Assembly: GCA_019636835.1 (NCBI GenBank)
Contig: JAHBWU010000003.1
Coordinates: 40,630-104,629 of the forward strand
Length of the DNA stretch: 64,000 nt
DNA from: Nitrospira sp.
GTDB lineage: Bacteria > Nitrospirota > Nitrospiria > Nitrospirales > Nitrospiraceae
Reading direction: 5' to 3'
The notes under the pieces are model-generated. The model saw only the letters and a program-made list of their open reading frames with translations. It did no database searches and was not told where the DNA came from. Position numbers and translations under genes: made by a program. Shown here piece by piece: positions 9,777-19,159 of this stretch (within the stretch, counting starts at the first letter, position 1; the number at the start of each line of letters is the position of its first letter).

Positions 9777-10876
9777 TGCCGAAGCGGAAGGGCTCGCGGT
9801 CCTTGCTTGCGCGGCCCACTGAGCCGCTGTATCGGCAGATCAGGACCGTCCTCGACTCGGCCCGCACAGGCGCCTACCGAGCTGTGAATGCTGCCATGGT
9901 GCAGGCGTATTGGCACATCGGCCGGCTCATCGTCGAACACGAACAAAGAGGACGTCAGCGAGCGGGTTACGGCGAGGCTCTTCTGGAGACCTTGGCGCGC
10001 CGACTCACCACCGAGTTCGGGCCAGGATTCGACGTGACCAATCTACGCAAGATGCGACAGTTCTTTCGAATGTTCCAGATTCGAGACGCACCGCGTCTCG
10101 TTTCCCAGGCCTCGCCGACACGGCCCCTGGTCTCCGAGACCTTGAGCTGGACGCACTACCGCTTCCTGATGCAGGTTGAAGATGGGGCGGCCCGCGAGTG
10201 GTATCTGCGGGAAGCCGCCGATCAGCACTGGTCCACCAGGCAACTGGAACGGCAAATCTCCGTCTTCTACTATGAACGCCTGCTGGCCAGCCGCAAGAAA
10301 GCGCCTGTCCGGAAGGAAGCCAGGGAGAAGCTTGCCGCCGTCGCGCCGGACCAGTTCATCCGTGATCCGTACGTGCTTGAGTTTCTGGATCTGAAGGACT
10401 ACCCCGCGTTGCGAGAATCGGCGATCGAGCAGGCGATCATCGACAACTTGCAGGCATTTTTGCTGGAATTGGGCCGTGGCTTTTCGTTCGTGGCCCGGCA
10501 GAAACGCCTTCGCTTCGACGATGAGGACTTCTACATCGATCTGGTGTTCTACAACTACGTGCTCAAGTGTTTTGTGCTCATCGACTTGAAGGTCGGGGCC
10601 CTCACCCATCAGGACATCGGCCAGATGGATTCGTATGTGCGGATGTTCGACGCGCATGCGCGACCGAGGGAGGACAATCCGACGATCGGGCTGATCCTGT
10701 GTTCGAAGAAGAACGAAGCCATCGCTAAATATTCGGTGCTGCGCGAAGCCCGGCAGATTTTCGCGGCGAAGTACCAGAAGCATCTGCCGTCGGAAATCGA
10801 ACTGCAACGAGAGGTCGAACGTGAACGACGTCTCATTGACGCTCGCCGCGCATCGGGAAAGACGGGTCACGACTGA
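9776..10876 (+). CDS. DUF1016 (YhcG-type) PD-(D/E)XK nuclease domain protein
   Basis: The N-terminal half (about 12-150, [34 protein letters not shown]...) is the DUF1016 N domain, a helical probable DNA-binding part. The C-terminal half (about 215-340) is a PD-(D/E)XK nuclease fold with the catalytic pattern YIDLVFYN followed by VLIDLKVG. Such proteins are common beside restriction-modification genes and are thought to be nucleases, but their exact function is unsettled. The start codon overlaps the methyltransferase stop (TGATG) and the stop overlaps the next start in the same way, so all three are translationally coupled. With the C-terminal nuclease of Res, this gives the operon two nuclease sites. 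Confidence 0.85.
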   Translation: MPKRKGSRSLLARPTEPLYRQIRTVLDSARTGAYRAVNAAMVQAYWHIGRLIVEHEQRGRQRAGYGEALLETLARRLTTEFGPGFDVTNLRKMRQFFRMFQIRDAPRLVSQASPTRPLVSETLSWTHYRFLMQVEDGAAREWYLREAADQHWSTRQLERQISVFYYERLLASRKKAPVRKEAREKLAAVAPDQFIRDPYVLEFLDLKDYPALRESAIEQAIIDNLQAFLLELGRGFSFVARQKRLRFDDEDFYIDLVFYNYVLKCFVLIDLKVGALTHQDIGQMDSYVRMFDAHARPREDNPTIGLILCSKKNEAIAKYSVLREARQIFAAKYQKHLPSEIELQREVERERRLIDARRASGKTGHD

Positions 10877-13800
10877 TGCCAAGGGGTCGACGTCGCAACG
10901 CGGCCTCTGCGACAGCAACGACTCGTCGGCGCCGTGCCAACCGAGCACCCGCCGTCCCGTTTTCGCATAAACTGGTGCTGAATCAATGGTTGCTGTCGCT
11001 CTTCAATCTGACGCGCTTCGAAGACCTGGCCGAACATCTTCGCAATGAAAAGCTGGAAGGGTTGGACGAAAATCACGTCCACTACTTCCACCACACCCTC
11101 ACGGCCCATTTGTACAATCTGACTGCGCTTCCCACGGAGCTGTTGCTGGAATACGACCAGCGTATCGTGGCCATCACCCAGCGGCTGAACGAACGGCGGA
11201 TCACGCGCGGGGAGACGCCGATTGTTTGGAAGTATTTTCAGTACTTATCCCTGTTATTCACGGAGATCTACCTCGATCGCTATTTTTGCGATCCTCAGGG
11301 ATTGTTGAAGGCGCTGAATACTCAGGTCGCTGTCTACAACGCTGACAAGGAGGAAGCCGATCAGGTGTCCCCGTTCGACGAACAGGCTGAAGCCTGGCCG
11401 CAACTCAACAAGCTCGCGTACTGGATGGCAACCGGCAGCGGCAAGACGCTCCTCATGCACGCCAATATTCTTCAGTACCAGCACTATCTGGAGACGCATG
11501 GTCGAAGACGGGAACTGAACCGGATCATTCTTCTCACTCCCAACGAGGGGCTCTCTCAGCAGCATCTGCGTGAATTTGAAGCTGCGGGTATTGCTGCGGA
11601 ACTGTTCAACAAGGACGGACGGGGCCTGTTCGCAGGCCAGGCGGTCGAGATTCTGGATATCCATAAACTCGCCGAGGAGATGGGGGACAAGACGATTGCC
11701 GTTGACGCATTCGAGGGGAACAACCTGGTCTTGATCGACGAGGGCCACCGTGGGGCGAGCGGCGGGGAAGACGGTACATGGATGCGTTTTCGTGAAGCGC
11801 TCTGCGAGAAAGGGTTTTCCTTCGAGTACTCGGCCACCTTTGGTCAGGCCGTGAAGGGAAACAAGGTGCTCACGGACCTCTACGCCAAGAGCATCCTGTT
11901 TGACTACTCCTATCGTTACTTCTATGGCGACGGGTTCGGGAAGGACTATCAAATCCTGAATCTTGACGAAGACACCCAACAACATCACCTCGAACTGTAC
12001 CTGGTGGCCTGCCTTCTCTCCTTCTATCAGCAGCAGCGGCTGTACCGCGAGCAGGGTCGCTCTTTCCAAGCTTTTCATATTGAGAAACCGCTGTGGATCT
12101 TTGTTGGTGGAAGCGTGACGGCAACCCTTGCGAAGAAGGACGCGTCCGATATCGTCGAGATCCTCCAGTTCCTTGCGCGCTACGTTGCCGATCGCGCTGG
12201 AAGCATCCAGCGCATTGAACGAGTGTTGAATCAGGGACTGATCACAGCGACCGGCAGGAATTTGTTTGCCGGTCGATTCACCTATCTAAATACCAGTGGT
12301 GTGACGGCGCCTCAGGTGTTCGATGACACGCTCGCGACGCTGTTTCACGCGCCTGGCGGTGGGCAGCTCTACGTCGAGAACCTCAAAGGTGCTACGGGAG
12401 AGGTCGCCCTGAGGCTTGGCGCAGAAAACGATCCCTTTGGTGTGATTAACGTGGGCGACGATGCCAAGCTGGTGAAGCTCTGCGAAGAGAAGGGGCTAGC
12501 GACCGGCAATCGGGAATTCGCCGGCTCACTATTCCATGACATCAACCATCAGGACTCGAAGGTGAATGTCCTCATTGGGTCCAAGAAATTCACCGAGGGG
12601 TGGAGTAGTTGGCGCGTCTCGACCATGGGACTGATGAACGTCGGCAAAGGGGAAGGAGCGCAAATTATTCAGCTCTTCGGCCGTGGCGTCCGACTGAAAG
12701 GCTATGGAGACCCGTGGAGTCTGAAGCGGACCGGCAAAGTTCTGTTGCCAGATGGGATAGAACGTCCGAAGCACATTGGATTGCTTGAAACGTTGGGAAT
12801 CTTCGGCATTCACGCGGACTATATGGCGCAGTTCCGTGACTTTCTCCTTGAGGAAGGGTTACAGCCTAACGAAGAACAGATCGAGATCCTGCTCCCAGTC
12901 ATCAAACACCTCGGTACTCAGAAACTTAAAACCATCAGGTTGAAGAAGACCATCAACGGTGTGAGCACCGAATTCGGCGATGCCTTTCGTAAGCTCGGAC
13001 CTGTGCCGACCCTTGGGATACCAGATGCCTATCTGCAGAAGAACCAGGTGGTCCTGAACTGGTATCCGAAAATCAAGGCGATCAAGTCAGCGGGCGTCGT
13101 GGGCGGAGATGGCGACGCCGCGCCGAATCAGACCCATCTCACCAAGAAACATCTTGCCTTTCTCGATCTGGACCGATTGTACTTTGAGCTGGAACGGTTT
13201 AAGGCAGAGCGAGGCTGGTACAATCTCAATATCTCGCGGGATGGGATCGGGCCTCTGCTCGAGGATCAGAGCTGGTATCAATTGCTCATTCCGGCTGAGG
13301 AAATGGCGCTCGACTCGTTCGAGAAAGTCCGGTTATGGGAAGACATTGCGCTGTCGCTGCTGAAGAAATACACCGAACGTTACTACTTCTTTCGAAAGCG
13401 CGAGTGGGAAGAGCCTTATCTTGAATATCAGGAACTCGCTCCCGATGATCCCAATCTCCTCGGCGCGGGTGACACGGCGAAAGATCCCTACTATCGCATC
13501 CTCCTTGAGCAATCGCAGCAAGAGATCGTTGCCAAGTTGGAGGAGCTGAAGGCTCTTATCGAAACAGGCACGCTCAAGCCATGGGAGTTCCAAGGGCTCA
13601 AAGCGATCTGGTTTGGCCGACACCTGTACGAGCCGTTGCTTTATCTGGACCAGAACATTGTCGAAATAAGTCCGGTAGCACTCAACAAGGGAGAGAAACA
13701 GTTCGTTGAGGATCTGAAAACTTTTCATGATGGCGGAAGCGGCCTGTTGGCTGGAAAGGAGCTGTACCTCCTTCGCAACCTCAGTAAGGGTCGCGGCGTT

Positions 13801-14145
13801 GGCTTCTTCGAAGCTGGGAACTTCCATCCGGATTTCATTCTCTGGTTGCTGACGGGCGATGCACAGCATGTGATCTTCGTCGATCCCAAGGGCATTCGAA
13901 ATATCGGTTTCAGTGATCCGAAGGTCCAGTTCTACGAAACTATTAAGGATATCGAACGTCGCCTTGACGATCCGAAGGTCCAGCTGAATTCATTCATCAT
14001 CTCTTCTACTTCTTCCGCTACCATGAAGATGCTGTGGGGGATCGATAAGAAGGCGATGAATGAGCGGCATATCCTGTTTCAGGAGGAAGACACCTATATC
14101 CGGTCTATGCTAGAGACTGCTCTAACCAGTGATGTGTCGATCTGA
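10876..14145 (+). CDS. Type III restriction Res-like DEAD/DEAH helicase-nuclease
   Basis: This 1089-residue superfamily 2 protein is the probable restriction subunit. Walker A is ATGSGKT (near residue 190), motif II is [10 protein letters not shown] (near 288) and motif III is EYSATFGQ. The C-terminal segment [14 protein letters not shown]...[12 protein letters not shown] (about 980-1015) has the P-D...D-x-K pattern of the type III Res nuclease. Classical Mod-Res pairs are adjacent; here a DUF1016 gene sits between and a SNF2 helicase precedes, so this is a composite system. The ATG overlaps the upstream TGA by one base. The N-terminal roughly 35 residues are Arg/Ala-rich and low in complexity. 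Confidence 0.88.
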   Translation: MPRGRRRNAASATATTRRRRANRAPAVPFSHKLVLNQWLLSLFNLTRFEDLAEHLRNEKLEGLDENHVHYFHHTLTAHLYNLTALPTELLLEYDQRIVAITQRLNERRITRGETPIVWKYFQYLSLLFTEIYLDRYFCDPQGLLKALNTQVAVYNADKEEADQVSPFDEQAEAWPQLNKLAYWMATGSGKTLLMHANILQYQHYLETHGRRRELNRIILLTPNEGLSQQHLREFEAAGIAAELFNKDGRGLFAGQAVEILDIHKLAEEMGDKTIAVDAFEGNNLVLIDEGHRGASGGEDGTWMRFREALCEKGFSFEYSATFGQAVKGNKVLTDLYAKSILFDYSYRYFYGDGFGKDYQILNLDEDTQQHHLELYLVACLLSFYQQQRLYREQGRSFQAFHIEKPLWIFVGGSVTATLAKKDASDIVEILQFLARYVADRAGSIQRIERVLNQGLITATGRNLFAGRFTYLNTSGVTAPQVFDDTLATLFHAPGGGQLYVENLKGATGEVALRLGAENDPFGVINVGDDAKLVKLCEEKGLATGNREFAGSLFHDINHQDSKVNVLIGSKKFTEGWSSWRVSTMGLMNVGKGEGAQIIQLFGRGVRLKGYGDPWSLKRTGKVLLPDGIERPKHIGLLETLGIFGIHADYMAQFRDFLLEEGLQPNEEQIEILLPVIKHLGTQKLKTIRLKKTINGVSTEFGDAFRKLGPVPTLGIPDAYLQKNQVVLNWYPKIKAIKSAGVVGGDGDAAPNQTHLTKKHLAFLDLDRLYFELERFKAERGWYNLNISRDGIGPLLEDQSWYQLLIPAEEMALDSFEKVRLWEDIALSLLKKYTERYYFFRKREWEEPYLEYQELAPDDPNLLGAGDTAKDPYYRILLEQSQQEIVAKLEELKALIETGTLKPWEFQGLKAIWFGRHLYEPLLYLDQNIVEISPVALNKGEKQFVEDLKTFHDGGSGLLAGKELYLLRNLSKGRGVGFFEAGNFHPDFILWLLTGDAQHVIFVDPKGIRNIGFSDPKVQFYETIKDIERRLDDPKVQLNSFIISSTSSATMKMLWGIDKKAMNERHILFQEEDTYIRSMLETALTSDVSI

Positions 14146-14353
14146 AGTGTGGTTGAAAACGCTAATTCATAAAACCATGCCTAATTGTGACCCGTTCACC
14201 AAAAGACCGGCAAGGCTGCCATCAAAGTCATCAACCATTACGGAGACAAAGTGCTGAAAGTGTTCGCCGTGCAATTATTAAAAGACGCGACTGCTCGACG
14301 TAATGTTATTAGCTGTGCCAGGACAGAGCGTGTTAGAGTTTGCAAGCGAGGTG

Positions 14354-14701
14354 ATGATGACTCATCAAACATTGAACAAGCCTCCTGTTCAGGAGACGAT
14401 CGCCGAGATGGTGCAGCGTATTGTGTCTCGGTTCAGCCCGGACAAGATCATTCTCTTCGGCTCCCACGCGCGCGGCAAGGCGGGTCCGGACAGTGATGTC
14501 GACTTGCTCGTGGTCATGCCAGTGAAGGGGTCGAAACGGCAAAAAGCCACAGAAATCGACGGGACTCTCGCAGATCGGACGATACCCTTGGACCTCATTG
14601 TCGTGACTCCGGAAGAGTTTGAGCGGGCCCGTGATCAGATTGGATCGGTTTTGCGTCGTGCGGCGCTCGAAGGACTGGTCATCTATGACCGAGCCGCGTA
14701 A
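14354..14701 (+). CDS. MNT-type nucleotidyltransferase domain protein
   Basis: The protein (about 115 residues) carries the minimal nucleotidyltransferase signature ILFGSHARGKAGPDSDVDLLVV (about 33-54), with the GSH..G...SD.D pattern that binds NTP and metal. Such proteins usually pair with a HEPN protein in MNT/HEPN toxin-antitoxin systems, where the MNT partner modifies and silences the HEPN RNase. No intact HEPN gene follows; a 20-codon open frame at 14715-14777 (YYTVRPEELRLAA...) could be a remnant, but this is weak. ATG 14354 or 14357 is preferred over 14303 because a GCGAGG site precedes it and homology begins after it. It is the last gene of the accessory island. Confidence 0.75.
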   Translation: MMTHQTLNKPPVQETIAEMVQRIVSRFSPDKIILFGSHARGKAGPDSDVDLLVVMPVKGSKRQKATEIDGTLADRTIPLDLIVVTPEEFERARDQIGSVLRRAALEGLVIYDRAA

Positions 14702-14834
14702 CGCAGTCCAATAGGTGTATTACACGGTGCGTCCCGAAGAACTCCGGCTGGCCGCTAGTGACTCAGACTGCAGCTAGTCGTTCGGACCTGGGCGTCTCGA
14801 CAGGGAAGCCCCGCTCCTGATACCCTCTCTTCCC

Positions 14835-16484
14835 ATGGCTCGTAAACCCTCACAATCCGGCTCTTCCCGCGCTGTTCGTGAGCAACAGCCGGTTCTTGAT
14901 CGAAAACCGTCTGCGGACCGAATTGCATCATTGGAAATCTATGACACCACCTTGCGCGACGGTGCCCAGGCGGAGGATGTCAGTTTTTCAGCCGAGGACA
15001 AGGTCCTCATTGCGCAAAAGTTGGATAGCCTGGGCGTTCATTTTATTGAGGGCGGCTGGCCTGGGGCGAATCCGAAAGACATCGAATTCTTCCGGATGAT
15101 CAAGACGATTCCGCTGAAGTATGCCGAAGTCATCGCCTTTGGCTCTACGAGGAAAGCCGGCAATACTGTCCGCAAAGACCCCAATCTTCAGGCATTGCTC
15201 GGTGCCGAAACGAAGACGATCACGCTTTTCGGGAAGACCTGGTCGCTGCACGTTACCGATGCCCTCGGCATCTCGCTGACCAAGAATTTAGAGTTGATCG
15301 CAGACTCTATCGCGTACCTCCACGGGAAGGGACGCCGGGTGTTCTACGATGCGGAACACTTCTTCGACGGATACAAGACTAATCCCGAGTATGCGCTCGC
15401 CACCATCAGAAAAGCGGTAGAGGCCGGAGCAGAGCGAGTGATCCTGTGCGATACCAACGGTGGGACGATGCCGTGGGAAATCCGTGAGATCTGCCGCGTG
15501 GTTCAAGACGAGTGTCGAGTTCCGCTCGGCATCCATGCGCATAACGACTGCGAAATGGCCGTGGCGAACTCACTCGTGGCGATCGACATGGGGATTCGAC
15601 AAGTACAGGGGACGATCAATGGGATTGGAGAACGGTGTGGAAATGCCAACCTCTGTTCGATCATCCCGAATTTAGAACTCAAGATGAAGCGTCCAGCCTT
15701 GACCGATCGATTGAGCCATCTGAAGGATGTGTCAGGCTTTGTCACCGAGATCGCGAATCTGATGCCGAACAAGCATCAACCCTATGTCGGCGACTCCGCC
15801 TTTGCCCACAAGGGGGGAGTTCATATTCATGCTGTGCTGAAGAATTCGGCGACTTACGAGCATGTCGATCCGGCCCGAGTCGGGAATCGACAGCGCATGC
15901 TGATCTCCGACTACGGAGGCCGAAGCGGCCTTCTGGACAAGATAGAAGCCTACGGCATCAAACTTCCAAAGAACCATTCCAAGGTTGATGAGCTGATCCA
16001 CACATTGAAGGATCGAGAGAGTCAGGGCTACCAATTCGAAGGCGCCGAAGGATCGTTCGAATTACTGATGCGAAAGGTGATGGGAAGCCATAGACCCTCG
16101 TTTCAATTGCTCGGATTTCGCGTGATTGTCGAAAAGAAGCAAGAGGATGGTCCACCCCTTTCAGAGGCCACCGTGATGGTTAAGGTCGGCGACGTGGTCG
16201 AACATACGGCGGCTGTCGGGACCGGACCGGTCAATGCGCTCGACCATGCGTTGCGCAAGGCATTGGAAAAATTCTACCCCCAGCTTCGAGAAGTGAAGTT
16301 GCTTGATTATAAGGTGCGCGTGCTGGCGGCCAATCGAGGGACCGAATCAAAAGTGCGTGTCTTGATCGAATCGGGAGACCACAAGGATAAGTGGGGGACC
16401 GTCGGGGTCTCGGAAAACATCATCGAGGCGACCTGGCAGGCTCTCGCAGATAGTATCGAATACAAACTTCTAGCCAAGGACTAG
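14835..16484 (+). CDS. cimA: (R)-citramalate synthase
   Basis: This enzyme condenses pyruvate with acetyl-CoA to citramalate, opening the threonine-independent route to isoleucine. The 549-residue protein belongs to the isopropylmalate/citramalate synthase family. After a polar N-terminal tail of about 30 residues come IYDTTLRDGAQAEDVSFS (about 35-52), IEGGWPGANPKD, typical of the CimA branch, the metal-site HAHNDCEMAVANSL and GTINGIGERCGNANL. A C-terminal LeuA-type regulatory domain (about 420-545) would mediate isoleucine feedback. It ends a stretch of accessory genes, so in relatives without the island it may directly follow lysC. Confidence 0.93.
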   Translation: MARKPSQSGSSRAVREQQPVLDRKPSADRIASLEIYDTTLRDGAQAEDVSFSAEDKVLIAQKLDSLGVHFIEGGWPGANPKDIEFFRMIKTIPLKYAEVIAFGSTRKAGNTVRKDPNLQALLGAETKTITLFGKTWSLHVTDALGISLTKNLELIADSIAYLHGKGRRVFYDAEHFFDGYKTNPEYALATIRKAVEAGAERVILCDTNGGTMPWEIREICRVVQDECRVPLGIHAHNDCEMAVANSLVAIDMGIRQVQGTINGIGERCGNANLCSIIPNLELKMKRPALTDRLSHLKDVSGFVTEIANLMPNKHQPYVGDSAFAHKGGVHIHAVLKNSATYEHVDPARVGNRQRMLISDYGGRSGLLDKIEAYGIKLPKNHSKVDELIHTLKDRESQGYQFEGAEGSFELLMRKVMGSHRPSFQLLGFRVIVEKKQEDGPPLSEATVMVKVGDVVEHTAAVGTGPVNALDHALRKALEKFYPQLREVKLLDYKVRVLAANRGTESKVRVLIESGDHKDKWGTVGVSENIIEATWQALADSIEYKLLAKD

Positions 16485-16516
16485 AGTATTTTCGTAAGCA
16501 TTAGCCAAATTTATTC

Positions 16517-16545
16517 TTGACAGGTTTCGTAACCTCACGTAACTT
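16517..16545 (+). promoter_or_regulatory. Sigma70-type promoter for ihfA
   Basis: A consensus -35 TTGACA (16517-16522) is followed after exactly 17 nt by TAACTT (16540-16545). Transcription would start near 16552, leaving a leader of about 70 nt before the ihfA ATG at 16625. Confidence 0.6.
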
Positions 16546-16624
16546 AAGCAAAACTCATCGCATTGTGAGAGAAGTCGGTCGGACAGAAACGCGGTGAGTT
16601 GCAGTGGTCACGTAGGGGGGTGGC

Positions 16625-16900
16625 ATGAGAAAGGCGGATATCGCTGAGGAAATTTTCAAGCAAGTCGGTCTCTCGAAAAATGAAGCCGCTGATATCGTCG
16701 AGTATGTCCTGAATTTGCTGAAGTCTGTCTTGCAGAAGGGAGAATCGGTCAAAATCGCGGGGTTTGGGAATTTTGTTGTCCGCAGCAAGGGAGCCCGTAA
16801 AGGACGAAATCCTCGAACTGGAGAAGAAATTGGAATTACCCCTCGTCGAGTCGTTACGTTTCGGCCGAGCCAGGTTTTCAAAAAGTACGTCAATTCATAG
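16625..16900 (+). CDS. ihfA: Integration host factor alpha subunit / HU-family DNA-bending protein
   Basis: The 91-residue protein has the full HU/IHF fold: the N-terminal helices MRKADIAEEIFKQVGLSKNEAADIV and the beta-arm GFGNFVVRSKGARKGRNPRTGEEI with the DNA-intercalating proline (RNPRTG) and ITPRRVVTFRPSQVFK. The IHF-alpha assignment over HU rests on the extended C-terminus and on the following MerR-type gene, a frequent arrangement. It would bend DNA for nucleoid structure and for promoters needing looping. The ATG follows a GGGGGGTGGC stretch. The stop codon directly touches a large inverted repeat that could serve as its terminator. Confidence 0.9.
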   Translation: MRKADIAEEIFKQVGLSKNEAADIVEYVLNLLKSVLQKGESVKIAGFGNFVVRSKGARKGRNPRTGEEIGITPRRVVTFRPSQVFKKYVNS

Positions 16901-17023
16901 CAGGATGCTGAAAAAAACCACCCGCTTCGTTCTCGCATCGCTCAAAGCCTCACCGTACGACGCATTGTACGACTCGGCTTCTCGCTCGCTGCGGCCTTGC
17001 GGGCGGTCTTTTTGATCATCCTG
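16901..17023. repeat. Nitrospira-type long inverted repeat (about 123 bp)
   Basis: The ends are nearly complementary: CAGGATGCTGAAAAAAACCA at the left and the complement of GGTCTTTTTGATCATCCTG at the right. Inside lie CTCGCATCGCTCAAAGCCTC and CTTCTCGCTCGCTGCGGCC. I recognise this layout from repeats scattered between genes in Nitrospira genomes; that is recall, not a search. It begins the base after the ihfA stop and would form a stable RNA hairpin ending in a TTTTT-containing arm, so it may end transcription. Small open frames across it are not genes. Confidence 0.75.
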
Positions 17024-17096
17024 CGTAAACACAGCAGACAGGTTAACAAGCGCTCGGCTCCATCGATAAAGTACAAGGCGCACCGTGAGGCCGGTC

Positions 17097-17447
17097 ATGG
17101 GAACTGAACCCAGACTGGGGAGCAAGGTCTTCTATAAAATCGGCGAAGTGAGTCAATTGACGAAGCTTCCCGCCTATGTGCTTCGGTTCTGGGAATCTCA
17201 ATTCACTTTCTTAAAGCCCAAAAAGAGTCGAGGGAACCAACGCCTCTATGTTCAACGAGATGTCGAAGCTGTGTTGGAAATCAAGCGTATGCTCTATGAG
17301 GAGGGACATACCCTTGAAGGTGTCAAGCGATATTGGGTACGTCGTGGGCGAGCTGCGTCGCGTCGGCTGCGCCCGAGAGAGGTCGCTAAGAAGTTGAGAG
17401 GGGATCTCCAGGTCATTCTCAAGATTCTCGACTCGCATTCATCGTGA
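17097..17447 (+). CDS. MerR-family DNA-binding regulator
   Basis: The 116-residue protein has a winged-helix domain of the MerR type (about 10-85): YKIGEVSQLTKLPAYVLRFWESQF is the helix-turn-helix and NQRLYVQRDVEAVLEIKRML the wing region. The C-terminal tail is short and basic without an effector-binding domain or cysteine cluster, so it is not a metal sensor. Genes of this type regularly stand after ihfA and before tRNA-Pro and surE in several phyla; the regulated targets are not known. ATG 17097 is preferred; a GTG at 17085 would add four residues. Confidence 0.85.
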   Translation: MGTEPRLGSKVFYKIGEVSQLTKLPAYVLRFWESQFTFLKPKKSRGNQRLYVQRDVEAVLEIKRMLYEEGHTLEGVKRYWVRRGRAASRRLRPREVAKKLRGDLQVILKILDSHSS

Positions 17448-17522
17448 GAGAAGGGTAGTTTCATCGCAGACAGTCCCCTTGTTCATCGGCTAAGATGGGT
17501 ATCTGCGGACCAAAGAACGTGT

Positions 17523-17599
17523 CGGGGCGTAGCGCAGCCCGGTAGCGCACTCGCTTGGGGTGCGAGTGGTCGTGGGTTCAAATCCCGCCGCCCCGACCA
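17523..17599 (+). tRNA. tRNA-Pro (anticodon GGG)
   Basis: A 77-nt cloverleaf: acceptor CGGGGCG pairs with CGCCCCG, the D arm is GCGC...GCGC, the anticodon stem is CTCGC/GCGAG with loop TTGGGGT (anticodon GGG), and the T arm is GTGGG-TTCAAAT-CCCGC. The discriminator is A and CCA is encoded (17597-17599). It lies between the MerR-type gene and surE. Confidence 0.97.
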
Positions 17600-17708
17600 A
17601 TCTCCAACGTGCTGAGTGATGAGGGCTGAGGACTGACTGGCTGTATCCACCGGCTCAGTCTTGATTCAGGGAGCTGCCTCGCGCAGCTCTTTTTGTTGAA
17701 GGCCGACC

Positions 17709-18521
17709 ATGCGCATCCTCGTGACCAACGACGACGGTATCCATTCGCCGGGAATTGCAGCCTTGGCAAAGGCCCTTGCTGCGATTGGGGAAGTCTGGAT
17801 TGTCGCCCCGGATCGGGAGCGCACGGCCGTCGCTCATGCCGTGACATTGCACAAGCCATTGCGTCTTCACCAACTGGGTCCTCGCACATATGCCGTGAAC
17901 GGCACCCCGGTGGATTGCGTGAATCTTGCGCTGCTCAAAGTCATGCCGAAACCGCCCGCCATCGTCGTATCCGGTATCAATAAAGGGGTCAACCTCGGCG
18001 ATGACGTGATGTACTCAGGTACCGTGTCGGCGGCGATGGAGGGCACTATCCTTGGAATACCCTCCGTGGCGGTCTCCCAAGAAGGGCTGGACAAGTTTCG
18101 CTTTGACGTTGGCGCAACCTATGCGGTTTGCGTGGTCCGGCTTGTCCTTACTCACGGTCTGCCCGAGGAGACGCTTGTGAACGTGAATATCCCCAATCTG
18201 CCGCGACGTGAAATTAGGGGTGCGCGGGTCACCTGTCTCAGCCGAAGGCGGTTTCACAATCCGATCATCGAAAAGCTTGATCCGCACGGACGGAAATATT
18301 ATTGGATTGCCGGGAAGCGGATATCGTGGAGTCGTAGTAAGGACGCCGATCACGAGGCGATCGAAGAAGGGTTTGTCTCCATCACGCCGATCCATCTGGA
18401 TACGACGCACTATGGAGTTCTGGATCAATTTCGCGCCTGGGAGCCGATCATGAACCGAGGTATCAAGAAGTCCTCAACGGCTCGGTCAATGATCGGCCGC
18501 ACAGGGCGGTTAGGGGCGTGA
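17709..18521 (+). CDS. surE: 5'/3'-nucleotidase SurE
   Basis: SurE is a metal-dependent phosphatase acting on nucleoside 5'- and 3'-monophosphates and short polyphosphates, linked to stationary-phase survival. The 270-residue protein starts MRILVTNDDGIHSPGI with the metal-binding NDD motif, then has APDRERTAVAHAVTLH and VNGTPVDCVNLAL, and the VSGINKGVNLGDDVMYSGTV loop (about 91-110). The extra C-terminal 15-20 residues are basic and unconserved. It overlaps the next gene (dedA), pointing to an operon surE-dedA-cysS-rlmB. Confidence 0.95.
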   Translation: MRILVTNDDGIHSPGIAALAKALAAIGEVWIVAPDRERTAVAHAVTLHKPLRLHQLGPRTYAVNGTPVDCVNLALLKVMPKPPAIVVSGINKGVNLGDDVMYSGTVSAAMEGTILGIPSVAVSQEGLDKFRFDVGATYAVCVVRLVLTHGLPEETLVNVNIPNLPRREIRGARVTCLSRRRFHNPIIEKLDPHGRKYYWIAGKRISWSRSKDADHEAIEEGFVSITPIHLDTTHYGVLDQFRAWEPIMNRGIKKSSTARSMIGRTGRLGA

Positions 18522-19159
18522 TGGGAGGATTCATCGAAGCCATCATCAGTGAGTTGAGCCGATTTATAATTGGGTGTATTTCACGATTTGGCTATGGCGG
18601 CATCCTCTTTACGATGGCCGTTGAAAGTGCCTGCATTCCGCTCCCGAGTGAAATTATCATGCCGTTTTCAGGCTACCTGATTACGACCGGACAGTTTACG
18701 ATGCTCGGGGTCACGCTGGCCGGCGCGGTCGGCAACGTTCTCGGTTCGATCGTAGCCTACTATGCGGGCGTCTGGGGTGGACGACCATTTGCAGAGCGCT
18801 ATGGGCCGTATTTTCTGATTTCGCACCATGATCTGGATGTCGCCGATCGCTGGTTCGCAAAATATGGAGAGGCGGCCGTCTTTTTCGGCAGAATGCTCCC
18901 GGTGGTGCGCACGTTCATTTCGCTTCCGGCCGGGATTGCGAAGATGAATTTCCCACGATTTGTCGTCTTCACATTTGTAGGGGCGCTGCCCTGGTGCTAT
19001 CTGTTGGCCTATATCGGCCTTCGTATGGGCGAACAGTGGGAACATCTTCGTGATTACTTTCATCAATTCGACATCGTCATCGGACTTCTCCTGGCGATAG
19101 CCATTGGGTACTTCCTCTGGTCTCACTGGCCAAAACGACGAGTGAGCCCAGGGGCTTAA
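18521..19159 (+). CDS. DedA family membrane protein
   Basis: The 212-residue inner-membrane protein is of the DedA/VTT family, which includes flippases for undecaprenyl phosphate and other lipid carriers. Seen here are the ESACIPLPSEIIMPFSGYL segment (about 27-45) with the conserved glutamate and proline, a re-entrant loop region GAVGNVLGSIVAYYAGVWGG, FGRMLPVVRTFISLPAGIAKM (about 125-145), and a final hydrophobic helix. GTG 18518 and ATG 18521 are alternative starts, both overlapping the surE stop. The stop overlaps the cysS start by one base. Confidence 0.9.
   Translation: MGGFIEAIISELSRFIIGCISRFGYGGILFTMAVESACIPLPSEIIMPFSGYLITTGQFTMLGVTLAGAVGNVLGSIVAYYAGVWGGRPFAERYGPYFLISHHDLDVADRWFAKYGEAAVFFGRMLPVVRTFISLPAGIAKMNFPRFVVFTFVGALPWCYLLAYIGLRMGEQWEHLRDYFHQFDIVIGLLLAIAIGYFLWSHWPKRRVSPGA

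Noticed and set aside
10043..10948. 301-codon minus-strand open frame across the DUF1016 gene
   Set aside because: It is antisense to a gene with clear nuclease motifs and has no ribosome site or recognisable domain.
3231..14145. Calling the operon DISARM or BREX
   Set aside because: The SNF2 helicase and methyltransferase recall class 1 DISARM, but DrmA, DrmB (DUF1998) and DrmC are missing, and there is no PglZ, BrxC or BrxL for BREX.
16764..17015. Small open frames through the end of ihfA and the inverted repeat
   Set aside because: They result from the repeat sequence and from another frame of ihfA; no start site or homology.
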